This document shows positions 1-5,486 of a stretch of 5,486 bases of DNA, one piece after another. The stretch comes from an uncultured Synergistales bacterium (lineage in GTDB: Bacteria; Synergistota; Synergistia; Synergistales; Aminobacteriaceae), in the NCBI GenBank assembly GCA_905233515.1, contig CAJOEQ010000112.1, forward strand, positions 4,043-9,528, written 5' to 3'. Within the stretch, counting starts at the first letter, position 1, and every line of letters starts with the position of its first letter. The notes beneath the pieces are model-generated. The model did no database searches. It saw nothing but the letters and a program-made list of their open reading frames with translations, and was not told the DNA's origin. Position numbers and translations under genes: made by a program.

Positions 1-1699
1 GGCTTTAATAGTCCACCCATAGCGGCTTTTATTTCGTCAATTACGTCATAAATTACGTTATAGATTCTTATCTCGACACCGTTTAATTCGGCGATTCGTT
101 TTGCGTTTGAGTCCGGTCTTACGTTAAAGCCTACAATTATCGCATTAGATGCAGAAGCAAGCATTACATCACTCTCTGCGATTCGTCCGACTCCCCTGTG
201 CACGATTGAGACTCCGACTTCATTTGTTGCGAGTTTCTCAAGAACAGCGCAAAGAGCCTCAAGAGATCCCTGCACATCACATTTTATGACTAAATTAATA
301 TGCGGTAATTGTCCCTCCTGCAAATTTGAGTACAAATCTTCAAGTGAGGCTTTCTTATTTTCACCGGCTGAGTCACGTTCTAAAATTTTTGCCGCGTCAA
401 TAGCGTCTCTTGCTTCACGTTCGGAATTAACGACTCTAAAAGATTCGCCCGGGTTTGGAACGTCAACGAGTCCGAGAATTTCAACGGGTGTACTTGGCCC
501 GGCTTCTTTGATTCCCTTCCCTGACCAGTCAAATAATGCGCGAGTTTTGCCCCATGTTGATTTAAATAAAACTATATCGCCCGATTTGAGTGTACCGTCT
601 TTCACGATAACTGTAGCGACTGGGCCTTTTCCTTTATCGAGTCTAGCTTCAATTACTACACCTTCAGGCGATGCCTTAGGATTTGCCTTTAACTCCTGCA
701 TTTCGGCTTCAAGTAAGACTCTTTCTAACAAGTCAGATACTCCGATTCCCTGCTTGGCTGAAATTTCGACGGCTCCGACATCACCGCCCCAGCCTTCTGT
801 GTAAATTCCCATTTCTGATAATTGCTGTCTGACTCTGTCAGGTTTTGCGCCCTGTTTATCGATTTTATTTATAGCGACTACCAAAGGGACTCCGGCGGCC
901 TTAATATGTGCAATTGCTTCACGAGTTTGAGGCATGACTCCATCATCAGCACCGATTACGAGAATTACAATATCTGTAACATTTGCTCCGCGCGCTCTCA
1001 TTTCAGTAAAAGCCTCATGGCCGGGAGTGTCAAGAAAAACTATAGGCTTATTATCTTGCATGACGACATATGCGCCTATATGCTGAGTAATTCCGCCTGC
1101 CTCGTGAGCTGCAACACTGGCATTTCTAATAAAGTAGTCTTACCATGATCGACATGTCCCATGACAGTAATAATCGGCGGGCGTTCAACGAGTTTAACGG
1201 GATTCTTTACTGGTTCAGGCTTATTAACAGGAGCGGGCGCGGGTTTCTTTTCTTGAGGTTGAGTCTGATTCTGAGGCTGAGTCTTAGGTTTTTGCGGCTC
1301 CGGTTTCTTGTCAAATTTTTTGCGTTCGGGATTAAATTTTTGTCCATTCTGCTCGCGTCGTTCGTGTTTATTTGCTTGCTGTGAGAATTTATCCGGTCTT
1401 TCTTGTCTTTCTGGCTTCTCTTGACGTTCGGGGCGTTTTCTAAAATTTTCGGGGTTATTCTGCGGTCTCTTGTCCCTGTCGCGATTTCTATCTTGAGATT
1501 TAGGAGTTTTTCCGGCTCGTTCTGTTTTTTCTGCGCTGGCCTCGTTTATGATATTCTCTACAGTTTGAGCTATATCTTCATCTATTGAGCTTGAATGAGA
1601 TTTAACGGGGACATCAAGCTGCTGCAAAACGGTTAATAGTTCCTTATTAGATTTATTTAATTTTCTGGCCAAGTCGTAGATTCTTATTTTATTATTCAA
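1..1699 (-). CDS. infB: Translation initiation factor IF-2, frameshifted and cut by the window edge
   Basis: IF2 is the GTPase that brings initiator fMet-tRNA to the 30S subunit and promotes 50S joining. In order: an IF2_N domain (residues 1-53), a long basic, Pro/Gln/Arg/Lys-rich linker (about 54-170), then the G domain with G1 GHVDHGKT (residues 181-188, bases 1136-1159). After TTLL the frame runs into a TAG at 1076-1078. The frame shifted by one base continues without a stop from about 1124 to base 1: [13 protein letters not shown]3 DTPG (1020-1031), [11 protein letters not shown]4 NKID (858-869), the SAK-type G5, then domains II and III. Joined up, about 570 residues are visible; only the C-terminal fMet-tRNA-binding domain should lie outside the window. 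The junction lacks about 10 bases compared with the family. The TTG start (1697-1699) is chosen because an AGGAG site lies 8 bases upstream and the IF2_N domain begins there. It overlaps the ylxR stop by 8 bases. Identity is certain; whether the gene is intact in the organism is not. Confidence 0.95.
1120..1132 (-). other. infB: Frameshift junction in infB (about 10 bases missing)
   Basis: The upstream frame reads ACT TTA TTA GAA (T-L-L-E), with GAA at 1124-1126. The downstream conserved frame begins AAT GCC AGT GTT (N-A-S-V) at 1124. In E. coli and B. subtilis IF2, 11 residues separate the LL after the P-loop from EAGG (D-x-I-R then seven more). Here only 23 bases separate them, where 33 are expected. 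The likely missing stretch encodes most of the D-x-I-R part of helix alpha-1. A loss of 10 bases accounts for both the missing residues and the change of frame. Confidence 0.85.
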
Positions 1700-2282
1700 A
1701 TGGCGTACTCCTCTCGATATTTAGTGTAAAAATTTTTTTCGCAAAACCTGAACTCACGGGCAGCCCTACAATTTGGACTCCGCCTTTAGAGCCAACAGTT
1801 TCCGATAATTCTTTAATGCTCAAATCGGGATATATAGCTTGTTTTGACTCAGCAAATTTTTTAATTCCCTCTGAGCAGTCCTTAGCAACGATTAATAAAA
1901 TTTTATGATTAAAACTTTCTATATTGTCAGAGCCTATCAATAACGCGCCTGATTTCCTAGCGAGTCCAAGAATCGAGCAAAGTTTTAATTTAGCATTAAC
2001 AGCAAAATTTTCCGCATATTCCCGTAAATCTTCCCAGAAAGACGGGGCGATTTCATTTACTCCGAGTGAACGTGCAAGATTTCCGGACTTTATAGCGCGG
2101 TCAATGCATTCAGAGTCCGGACAGATATAAAAGCCTCTGCCCGGAAGTTTTCCAGAAATGTCAATTACTGCTAAATTATCAGGACTCTTCACGATACGAA
2201 TTAAATCGCGCTTTGTCCCCTTAGCTCGGCAAATAACACAAGATCTTGCGGGTATATGCTTACTACTCATTGAAAACGTCAT
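1692..2282 (-). CDS. YlxR (DUF448) fused to an L7Ae/YlxQ-like RNA-binding domain
   Basis: The N-terminal part (about residues 9-80) is a YlxR/DUF448 domain: CVIC (15-18), a KRDLIRIV stretch, PGRG (47-50) and CPDSEC (54-59), so four cysteines are placed as CxxC and CxxxxC. The C-terminal part (about 97-196) matches the L7Ae/YlxQ family: LGLARKSG (105-112), a G(S)DNIE segment and a final SGFAKKI. YlxR is a small nucleic-acid-binding protein of the nusA operon, and L7Ae-type folds bind kink-turn RNA. In B. subtilis ylxR and ylxQ are adjacent separate genes; here one uninterrupted frame encodes both. The first ATG is at 2282. A second ATG at 2270, four codons later, gives the tidy ATGAGTAG overlap with the nusA stop and removes MTFS, so it may be the true start. 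Neither has a strong Shine-Dalgarno site, which suggests coupling to nusA translation. The exact molecular role is unproven. Confidence 0.9.
   Translation of the reverse strand: MTFSMSSKHIPARSCVICRAKGTKRDLIRIVKSPDNLAVIDISGKLPGRGFYICPDSECIDRAIKSGNLARSLGVNEIAPSFWEDLREYAENFAVNAKLKLCSILGLARKSGALLIGSDNIESFNHKILLIVAKDCSEGIKKFAESKQAIYPDLSIKELSETVGSKGGVQIVGLPVSSGFAKKIFTLNIERSTPFE
1708..1712 (-). promoter_or_regulatory. Shine-Dalgarno site that fixes the TTG start of infB
   Basis: The minus strand reads GAGAGGAG (1715-1708) inside the last codons of the ylxR gene. The AGGAG core sits 8 bases before TTG at 1699-1697. No ATG in this frame lies before the conserved IF2_N residues, so the site supports TTG as the real start. 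Confidence 0.75.
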
Positions 2283-3378
2283 GGAAAATATCTTTTAGAG
2301 TCGGCATTCTGTCAGGCTCTATAGTTTTAATGTCAATTTTCCAGCCTGTTAATTTCGCAGCGAGTCTCACGTTTTGCCCTAATTTACCGATTGCGAGCGA
2401 TAATTGATCCTGATAGACATATGCTATGGCCGAGCGTTCAGTGTCTAAAACTGGTTCAACTTTTGCAATCTGCGCAGGAGATAAAGCGGCTCTAATATAA
2501 TTTAACGGGTCTTCAGTGAAGACTATAACATCAATTTTTTCGCCTTTAAGTGCGCTGCTGATTGCCTTAATTCTTGTTCCTCCATTTCCTACACATGCTC
2601 CGACTGGGTCAACGTTTGGATCTAGCGTAATAAGTGAGACTTTAGCGCGTGCACCTGCATCACGGACAATGCTTTTAATTTCGATTATGCCCTGCTGAAT
2701 TTCGGGGACTTCAACCTCCATTAATTTGCGCAATAATCCCGGGTGAGTTCGTGAAAGCATAATTTTAGGACTTCTTGCAGTCTGCTTAACGTCAAGCACA
2801 TAAAATTTCATGATTGAGCCGAGATTATAACGTTCATTAGGTATTTTTTCCTTGCGCGTTAAAATTGCGTCGGTCTTGTCATTAAGCTGTACGATTGTTT
2901 GATCGCCCTCGTTTTTGTAGATAGTGCCTGTTACTAATTCGCCTACTTTATCAGCAAATTCATTATAAACAATTTTGCGCTCTTCATCTCTTAGACGCTG
3001 GGCAATAACTTGTCTTGCTGTCTGTGCTGCTATTCGTCCAAAGTCCGCGGGGTTGCGTCTAATTTTTACAGTGCCGCCAAGATCCGAGTTTATATCATAC
3101 ATGAGAGCATCCTTTAAAGTTATTTCCGTGTCAGGATTCTCTACGTTTTCAACTACATTGCGAATTTCATTAATAATTATGCCGCCTGAATCGCGATCTA
3201 TTTTTATTTCAATATTTTGATTGCCGGCTTGATATTTCTTATAAGCTGAAGATAAAGCAGCCTCAAGAGTAGTAATTATTACATCAACATCAAGTCCACG
3301 TTCTTCCGCGAGAGTCTCAATAAATCTATTTATATCGAGTCTAGGTGCTGCGGGAGTATCAATAATAGCGCGCTTCAT
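2263..3378 (-). CDS. nusA: Transcription termination/antitermination factor NusA
   Basis: NusA binds RNA polymerase and nascent RNA and modulates pausing, intrinsic termination and antitermination. At 371 residues it equals the B. subtilis form and lacks the acidic repeats found at the C-terminus of the E. coli protein. Visible domains: an N-terminal RNA polymerase-binding domain (about 14-135, with FGRIAAQTARQV at 113-124), an S1 domain (about 145-205, ending in IMLSRTHPG), KH1 (about 240-285, DPVGACVG...GEKIDVI) and KH2 (about 310-355, QLSLAIGKLGQNVRLA and LTGWKIDI). The KH1 loop is GNGG (264-267), where many homologues have G-x-R-G. About 11 residues precede the usual N-terminus. The ATG start is well supported: AGGAGG lies 8 bases upstream, and the ATG overlaps the rimP stop as ATGA. 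Confidence 0.97.
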   Translation of the reverse strand: MKRAIIDTPAAPRLDINRFIETLAEERGLDVDVIITTLEAALSSAYKKYQAGNQNIEIKIDRDSGGIIINEIRNVVENVENPDTEITLKDALMYDINSDLGGTVKIRRNPADFGRIAAQTARQVIAQRLRDEERKIVYNEFADKVGELVTGTIYKNEGDQTIVQLNDKTDAILTRKEKIPNERYNLGSIMKFYVLDVKQTARSPKIMLSRTHPGLLRKLMEVEVPEIQQGIIEIKSIVRDAGARAKVSLITLDPNVDPVGACVGNGGTRIKAISSALKGEKIDVIVFTEDPLNYIRAALSPAQIAKVEPVLDTERSAIAYVYQDQLSLAIGKLGQNVRLAAKLTGWKIDIKTIEPDRMPTLKDIFHDVFNE

Positions 3379-3893
3379 TTTTTCGTCCTCCTGTTTCTTG
3401 TTTTGCTGGGCTTGTTATTATCTTTATCATCATTGAATCTAAAAATTAAATTTCCTCCTTTAATAATTTCAAACGGTATTTGTATATCGCGGCCATCACA
3501 GAGCAAAATAATTTGTGAGTCATCTGCGCTTAAAATTTCGCCCGTGAAAGTTTTACGTCCGTCAAGTAATTCACTGAGTCTGACTCTTGCTTCACGACCT
3601 TGAAATCTGACATAATCAGCGATTTTATATAATGGTCTCTCAATTCCCGGCGAACTTACTTCGAGATAATAGCGGCCATTATTGAGAAATGGCAGATCTT
3701 GATTTTCGTCGAGAAATTTATTTACATGTCCTGAAACAAGTTCGCAGTCTCCTGCGTTGATTCCTCCGAGCGTGTCAATTAATACTTGAACTTTGAGGCG
3801 GCCAAATTCAGTTTTTATACTTGCATGGACGCATTCATAGCCAAGTTTAGTAACTATTAAATCAATTTGTTCTAAAAAATTTTCTATTGTCAT
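3375..3893 (-). CDS. rimP: Ribosome maturation factor RimP
   Basis: RimP assists late assembly of the 30S subunit. The protein has the two-domain RimP layout: an alpha/beta N-terminal domain (about 1-88) ending in the family signature SSPGIERPL (80-88), and a small SH3-like C-terminal domain (about 90-155). At 172 residues it is somewhat longer than the E. coli protein (about 150). The excess is a charged, mainly basic tail (DNNKPSKTRNRRTKK), probably disordered and RNA-contacting, which is inferred. The ATG at 3893 is preceded by a weak GAGAG site (3904-3900) with a 6-base spacer. It is the first gene of the nusA-infB operon and its TGA overlaps the nusA ATG as ATGA. Confidence 0.96.
   Translation of the reverse strand: MTIENFLEQIDLIVTKLGYECVHASIKTEFGRLKVQVLIDTLGGINAGDCELVSGHVNKFLDENQDLPFLNNGRYYLEVSSPGIERPLYKIADYVRFQGREARVRLSELLDGRKTFTGEILSADDSQIILLCDGRDIQIPFEIIKGGNLIFRFNDDKDNNKPSKTRNRRTKK
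3387..3392 (-). promoter_or_regulatory. Consensus Shine-Dalgarno site of nusA
   Basis: AGGAGG on the minus strand, 8 bases before the nusA ATG (3378-3376), lies inside the last codons of rimP, where it encodes Arg-Arg. It fixes the nusA start and shows that nusA can load ribosomes independently despite the ATGA overlap with rimP. Confidence 0.85.
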
Positions 3894-3910
3894 GTATATC
3901 TCTCACATAT

Positions 3911-3945
3911 AAAAGAAAGGAGAGGGTTTTGCTCCCACTCCTTTC
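3911..3945 (-). terminator. Hairpin plus U-tract in front of rimP (terminator or attenuator)
   Basis: On the minus strand GAAAGGAG (3945-3938) pairs with CTCCTTTC (3922-3915). Inside it, across a U-U mismatch, GGG (3936-3934) pairs with CCC (3926-3924), leaving the 7-base loop AGCAAAA. TTTT (3914-3911) follows, then ATAT. This is the shape of an intrinsic terminator with a short, weak U-tract. It ends only 17 bases before the rimP ATG and lies downstream of the best promoter candidate. It could end the PepSY transcript, attenuate the rimP-nusA operon, or both. On the plus strand the hairpin is not followed directly by a T run. Confidence 0.65.
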
Positions 3946-3971
3946 ACAGTTTTCTCTATGAAATTATGTAA

Positions 3972-4001
3972 ATTATACACGTAATTTTTCGGATTTATTA
4001 A
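3972..4001 (-). promoter_or_regulatory. Candidate sigma-70 promoter of the rimP-nusA-infB operon
   Basis: The minus strand carries a perfect TATAAT -10 box (3977-3972). A TTAATA hexamer (4001-3996; 4 of 6 matches to TTGACA) lies 18 bases upstream. Transcription would start near 3965, giving a leader of about 70 bases that contains the hairpin at 3945-3911. In AT-rich sequence such matches can arise by chance, but the position in the only sizeable gap of the window supports it. Confidence 0.5.
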
Positions 4002-4020
4002 CAGTAGAAATACTAATTAA

Positions 4021-4362
4021 TTAATCATCGCGCTTGAATTTAAGCACTTCACCTGTTACAGCGTCAATATCAATATCATATTCTTGACCATTCGCGTAAC
4101 ATTCAATTTGATATACAGGTCTGAAATTTGTACCATTCGGGTAATCGTCGGCCTCATTATCTAACTCAATTTCTTTAAAGCGCACATTATTTGAATGTAA
4201 TCTCTGTGAGGCTATAGATCTTGCCTGCTCTATGCTGATTAAATGAATATTTCTGCGTCCGGCCTCTTCACGAATATAATAATCATCATCGGCAAAAGCT
4301 GCTCCCGCAAAAATTCCTAACACTAACGCGAAAATTATTACTGCAAAAAATTTCTTGCTAAT
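4021..4362 (-). CDS. Small exported PepSY-domain protein with a non-canonical start
   Basis: The mature part matches a PepSY domain: ISIEQARSIAS, a central acidic stretch, PVYQIECYANGQEYDIDIDAVTGEVLKF and an acidic end. PepSY domains occur in secreted and membrane proteins and can inhibit peptidases; the role here is unknown. GTG at 4323 is the first conventional start, but it cuts through a signal peptide. Extended upstream in frame the protein reads (I)SKKFFAVIIFALVLG..AAFA, with a basic n-region, a hydrophobic core and an AFA cleavage site before DDD. The in-frame stop TAG at 4380-4378 leaves only ATT (4362-4360) or ATC (4365-4363) as starts. AGGGAG at 4379-4374 sits 8 bases before ATC and 11 before ATT. 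From ATT the precursor is 113 residues. Either a rare AUU/AUC start or a base error at the ATG is likely. The gene follows the flavoprotein gene closely and probably shares its transcript. Confidence 0.85.
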   Translation of the reverse strand: MSKKFFAVIIFALVLGIFAGAAFADDDYYIREEAGRRNIHLISIEQARSIASQRLHSNNVRFKEIELDNEADDYPNGTNFRPVYQIECYANGQEYDIDIDAVTGEVLKFKRDD

Positions 4363-4373
4363 GATATAACACG

Positions 4374-4379
4374 CTCCCT
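4374..4379 (-). promoter_or_regulatory. Shine-Dalgarno-like AGGGAG of the PepSY gene
   Basis: AGGGAG on the minus strand overlaps the flavoprotein TAG stop. It points to a start at 4365-4360 rather than at GTG 4323, which has no purine-rich site nearby. It is the main local evidence for an ATC or ATT start. Confidence 0.5.
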
Positions 4380-5486
4380 AAAATATAAATTCTTTCTCAT
4401 AGTCAGGGCTTGAATCCGGGTAATCTGTCCTGTTATGAGTTCCCCGGCTCTCTTTGCGATTTAATGCGGCCTTTGCTATTAAGTGAATTGCTAGTGAAGT
4501 CTGTAATGTCAAGTCATCGCGTAAAAGTTCGGGCGAATTCATTATATCATGAGTTAGTGATAAAGTTTTCTCGAGATCTGCGCCGTTCCTGTATACTCCG
4601 AGTGAATGCCCGGCAATTTTTTGTAGTTCAGCTAGATATTTTTCACGGACTGAGTCATCACGATTATATTTTACTGGAGATTCTGAAATTTCGCGGTCAA
4701 ATTCGCCAGTTCTCATAATTCCTTCAGCGCATAATAAGCCCGATAAAGTTGCTTGACTCGCCGCATTTCCTGCACACCTGCAAGCCCCGTGAATTCCCCC
4801 GCAAGCCTCACCGATTGCGTAAAGTCCTTTAACGTCTGACTCGTAATTGCTGTCGATTTTGATTCCTCCTGAAAAACTATGAGGCATGGGCCCGACTTCT
4901 AATAATTCTTTCTTTGGATCACAGCCGCTGTGAATCAATCTATTATAGAACCATGGATAAGCCTTAAGAATATTTATATCTATGTGTCTCAAGTCTACCC
5001 AGATTCCGCCGTGAGGGTTGCCCTTACCTTTTGCTACTTGTTTCCAGATTTCGTGATTAATTAGTGATTTCGGCGCGCCTGCTTCTCCCTGAGGTCTTAC
5101 TTCAAGCAAAAATCTCTCTCCGTCGGAATTCAGTAAATAACCGCCTTCACCTAACATTGCAGTCGGGCAGGGTTCACCAATTGCACCGGGGGGCGACATC
5201 ATGACCATAGGCTCAAATTCTATAAATTCAATGTCAACGAGTTTTGCGCCGGCCTTTTTTGCCATTCCTAGAGTATTGCCCTTTACGTCATCGGGATATG
5301 TTGAAGTGCCGAGCAGATTTCCGACTCCTCCCCATGAGGCTATTACAATTGGCGCGTAAACGTTATAAGGCTCATTATTATTCTCTATTACTGTAAAGCC
5401 CTCAATTTTGCCGTCATTTGTTAAGAGATTCACGACTTGAGCATGATTATGAAATTCGATTCCAGCTTCGGCCAATTTCGGGAGCA
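4378..5486 (-). CDS. Fumarate reductase/succinate dehydrogenase-like FAD flavoprotein (C-terminal part)
   Basis: The 5' end lies outside the window, so the N-terminal FAD-binding GxGxxG is not seen; the frame is open to the edge. Positions are given from the TTG at 5475, which is internal and not a start. Family marks: GEGGYLLNSDGERF (109-122), PHSFSGGIKID (198-208, like the HYxMGG segment), GLYAIGEACGGIHGACRCAGNA (in two stretches, 217-238, like GE...HGANRLGGN), and a helical C-terminal domain ending in ESRGTHNRTDYP. This places it in the FAD_binding_2 superfamily of fumarate reductase, succinate dehydrogenase and L-aspartate oxidase. The His and second Arg of the active site are kept (H199, R233). 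The Arg preceding GEGG, the proton donor in true fumarate reductases, is Leu108. It probably oxidises or reduces a different substrate. No iron-sulfur or membrane-anchor subunit follows; the next gene is the PepSY protein. The superfamily is certain, the substrate unknown. Confidence 0.88.
   Translation of the reverse strand, partial: LPKLAEAGIEFHNHAQVVNLLTNDGKIEGFTVIENNNEPYNVYAPIVIASWGGVGNLLGTSTYPDDVKGNTLGMAKKAGAKLVDIEFIEFEPMVMMSPPGAIGEPCPTAMLGEGGYLLNSDGERFLLEVRPQGEAGAPKSLINHEIWKQVAKGKGNPHGGIWVDLRHIDINILKAYPWFYNRLIHSGCDPKKELLEVGPMPHSFSGGIKIDSNYESDVKGLYAIGEACGGIHGACRCAGNAASQATLSGLLCAEGIMRTGEFDREISESPVKYNRDDSVREKYLAELQKIAGHSLGVYRNGADLEKTLSLTHDIMNSPELLRDDLTLQTSLAIHLIAKAALNRKESRGTHNRTDYPDSSPDYEKEFIF

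Noticed and set aside
286..804. Plus-strand open frame of 172 codons
   Set aside because: It lies entirely antisense to the conserved G domain and domain II of infB and has no family resemblance; it is a shadow of infB codon use.
1076..1132. Programmed ribosomal frameshift in infB
   Set aside because: No slippery heptamer is seen, IF2 is not known to use one, and a simple -1 shift would still lack three residues of a conserved helix. Lost bases explain it better.
1385..1450. Repeat in infB ([13 protein letters not shown])
   Set aside because: Two imperfect copies inside the low-complexity IF2 linker; such linkers vary freely and this is not a separate repeat element.
822..1588. Several overlapping plus-strand open frames opposite the infB G domain, linker and N-terminal domain
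   Set aside because: The hydrophobic, Leu/Phe/Arg-rich translations come from reading the Lys/Glu/Arg/Gln-rich IF2 linker backwards; there is no ribosome binding context or family match.
1924..2130. Plus-strand open frames opposite ylxR, nusA, rimP and the flavoprotein
   Set aside because: All are antisense to well-conserved genes and lack family features; treated as chance frames.
3894..4020. Riboswitch or small RNA gene upstream of rimP
   Set aside because: Only one simple hairpin is seen in about 125 bases, with no multi-helix aptamer pattern I recognise; terminator or attenuator is enough.

Overview
The window is bacterial, moderately AT-rich and tightly packed, and every supported gene lies on the minus strand. 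Read in the direction of transcription (from high to low coordinates) there are two blocks. The first (5486 to 4021) holds the 3' part of a large FAD-dependent fumarate reductase/succinate dehydrogenase-like flavoprotein, followed after 15 to 18 bases by a small exported PepSY-domain protein. The second (about 4000 to 1) is the classic transcription/translation operon rimP - nusA - ylxR/L7Ae - infB, cut off by the window edge inside infB just before the IF2 C-terminal domain.

The order rimP-nusA-ylxR-(ylxQ)-infB is shared by Bacillota, Synergistota and several other phyla. Here the YlxR and L7Ae/YlxQ parts form one continuous reading frame, and NusA has the short form without the proteobacterial C-terminal repeats. 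A fumarate-reductase-like flavoprotein beside it fits an anaerobe. I lean towards an anaerobic Synergistota or Bacillota-like bacterium, but the window alone cannot settle the phylum. TGA, TAG and TAA are all used as stops, so the code is standard.

The intergenic stretch at 3894-4020 holds a good candidate sigma-70 promoter, then a strong hairpin followed by four Us, then the rimP start. The hairpin therefore lies inside the predicted leader of the nusA operon. It may be an attenuator, and NusA itself could act on it, or it may simply end the upstream PepSY transcript. Downstream, all three gene junctions are overlaps of 4 or 8 bases, which points to translational coupling. infB starts with TTG behind a clear AGGAG ribosome binding site.

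Two things are wrong or odd at the sequence level. infB is broken just after its P-loop: comparison with the conserved IF2 G domain implies that about 10 bases are missing near 1125, and the rest of the gene is intact in the next frame. IF2 is essential, so this is either an assembly or sequence error or a very surprising mutation. The PepSY gene has no ATG, GTG or TTG that would include its obvious signal peptide; the natural start would be an ATT or ATC codon. The flavoprotein also lacks the arginine that serves as proton donor in true fumarate reductases, so its substrate is probably not fumarate. I see no mobile element, CRISPR array, tRNA, rRNA or defence-like system, and no clearly new multi-gene system.
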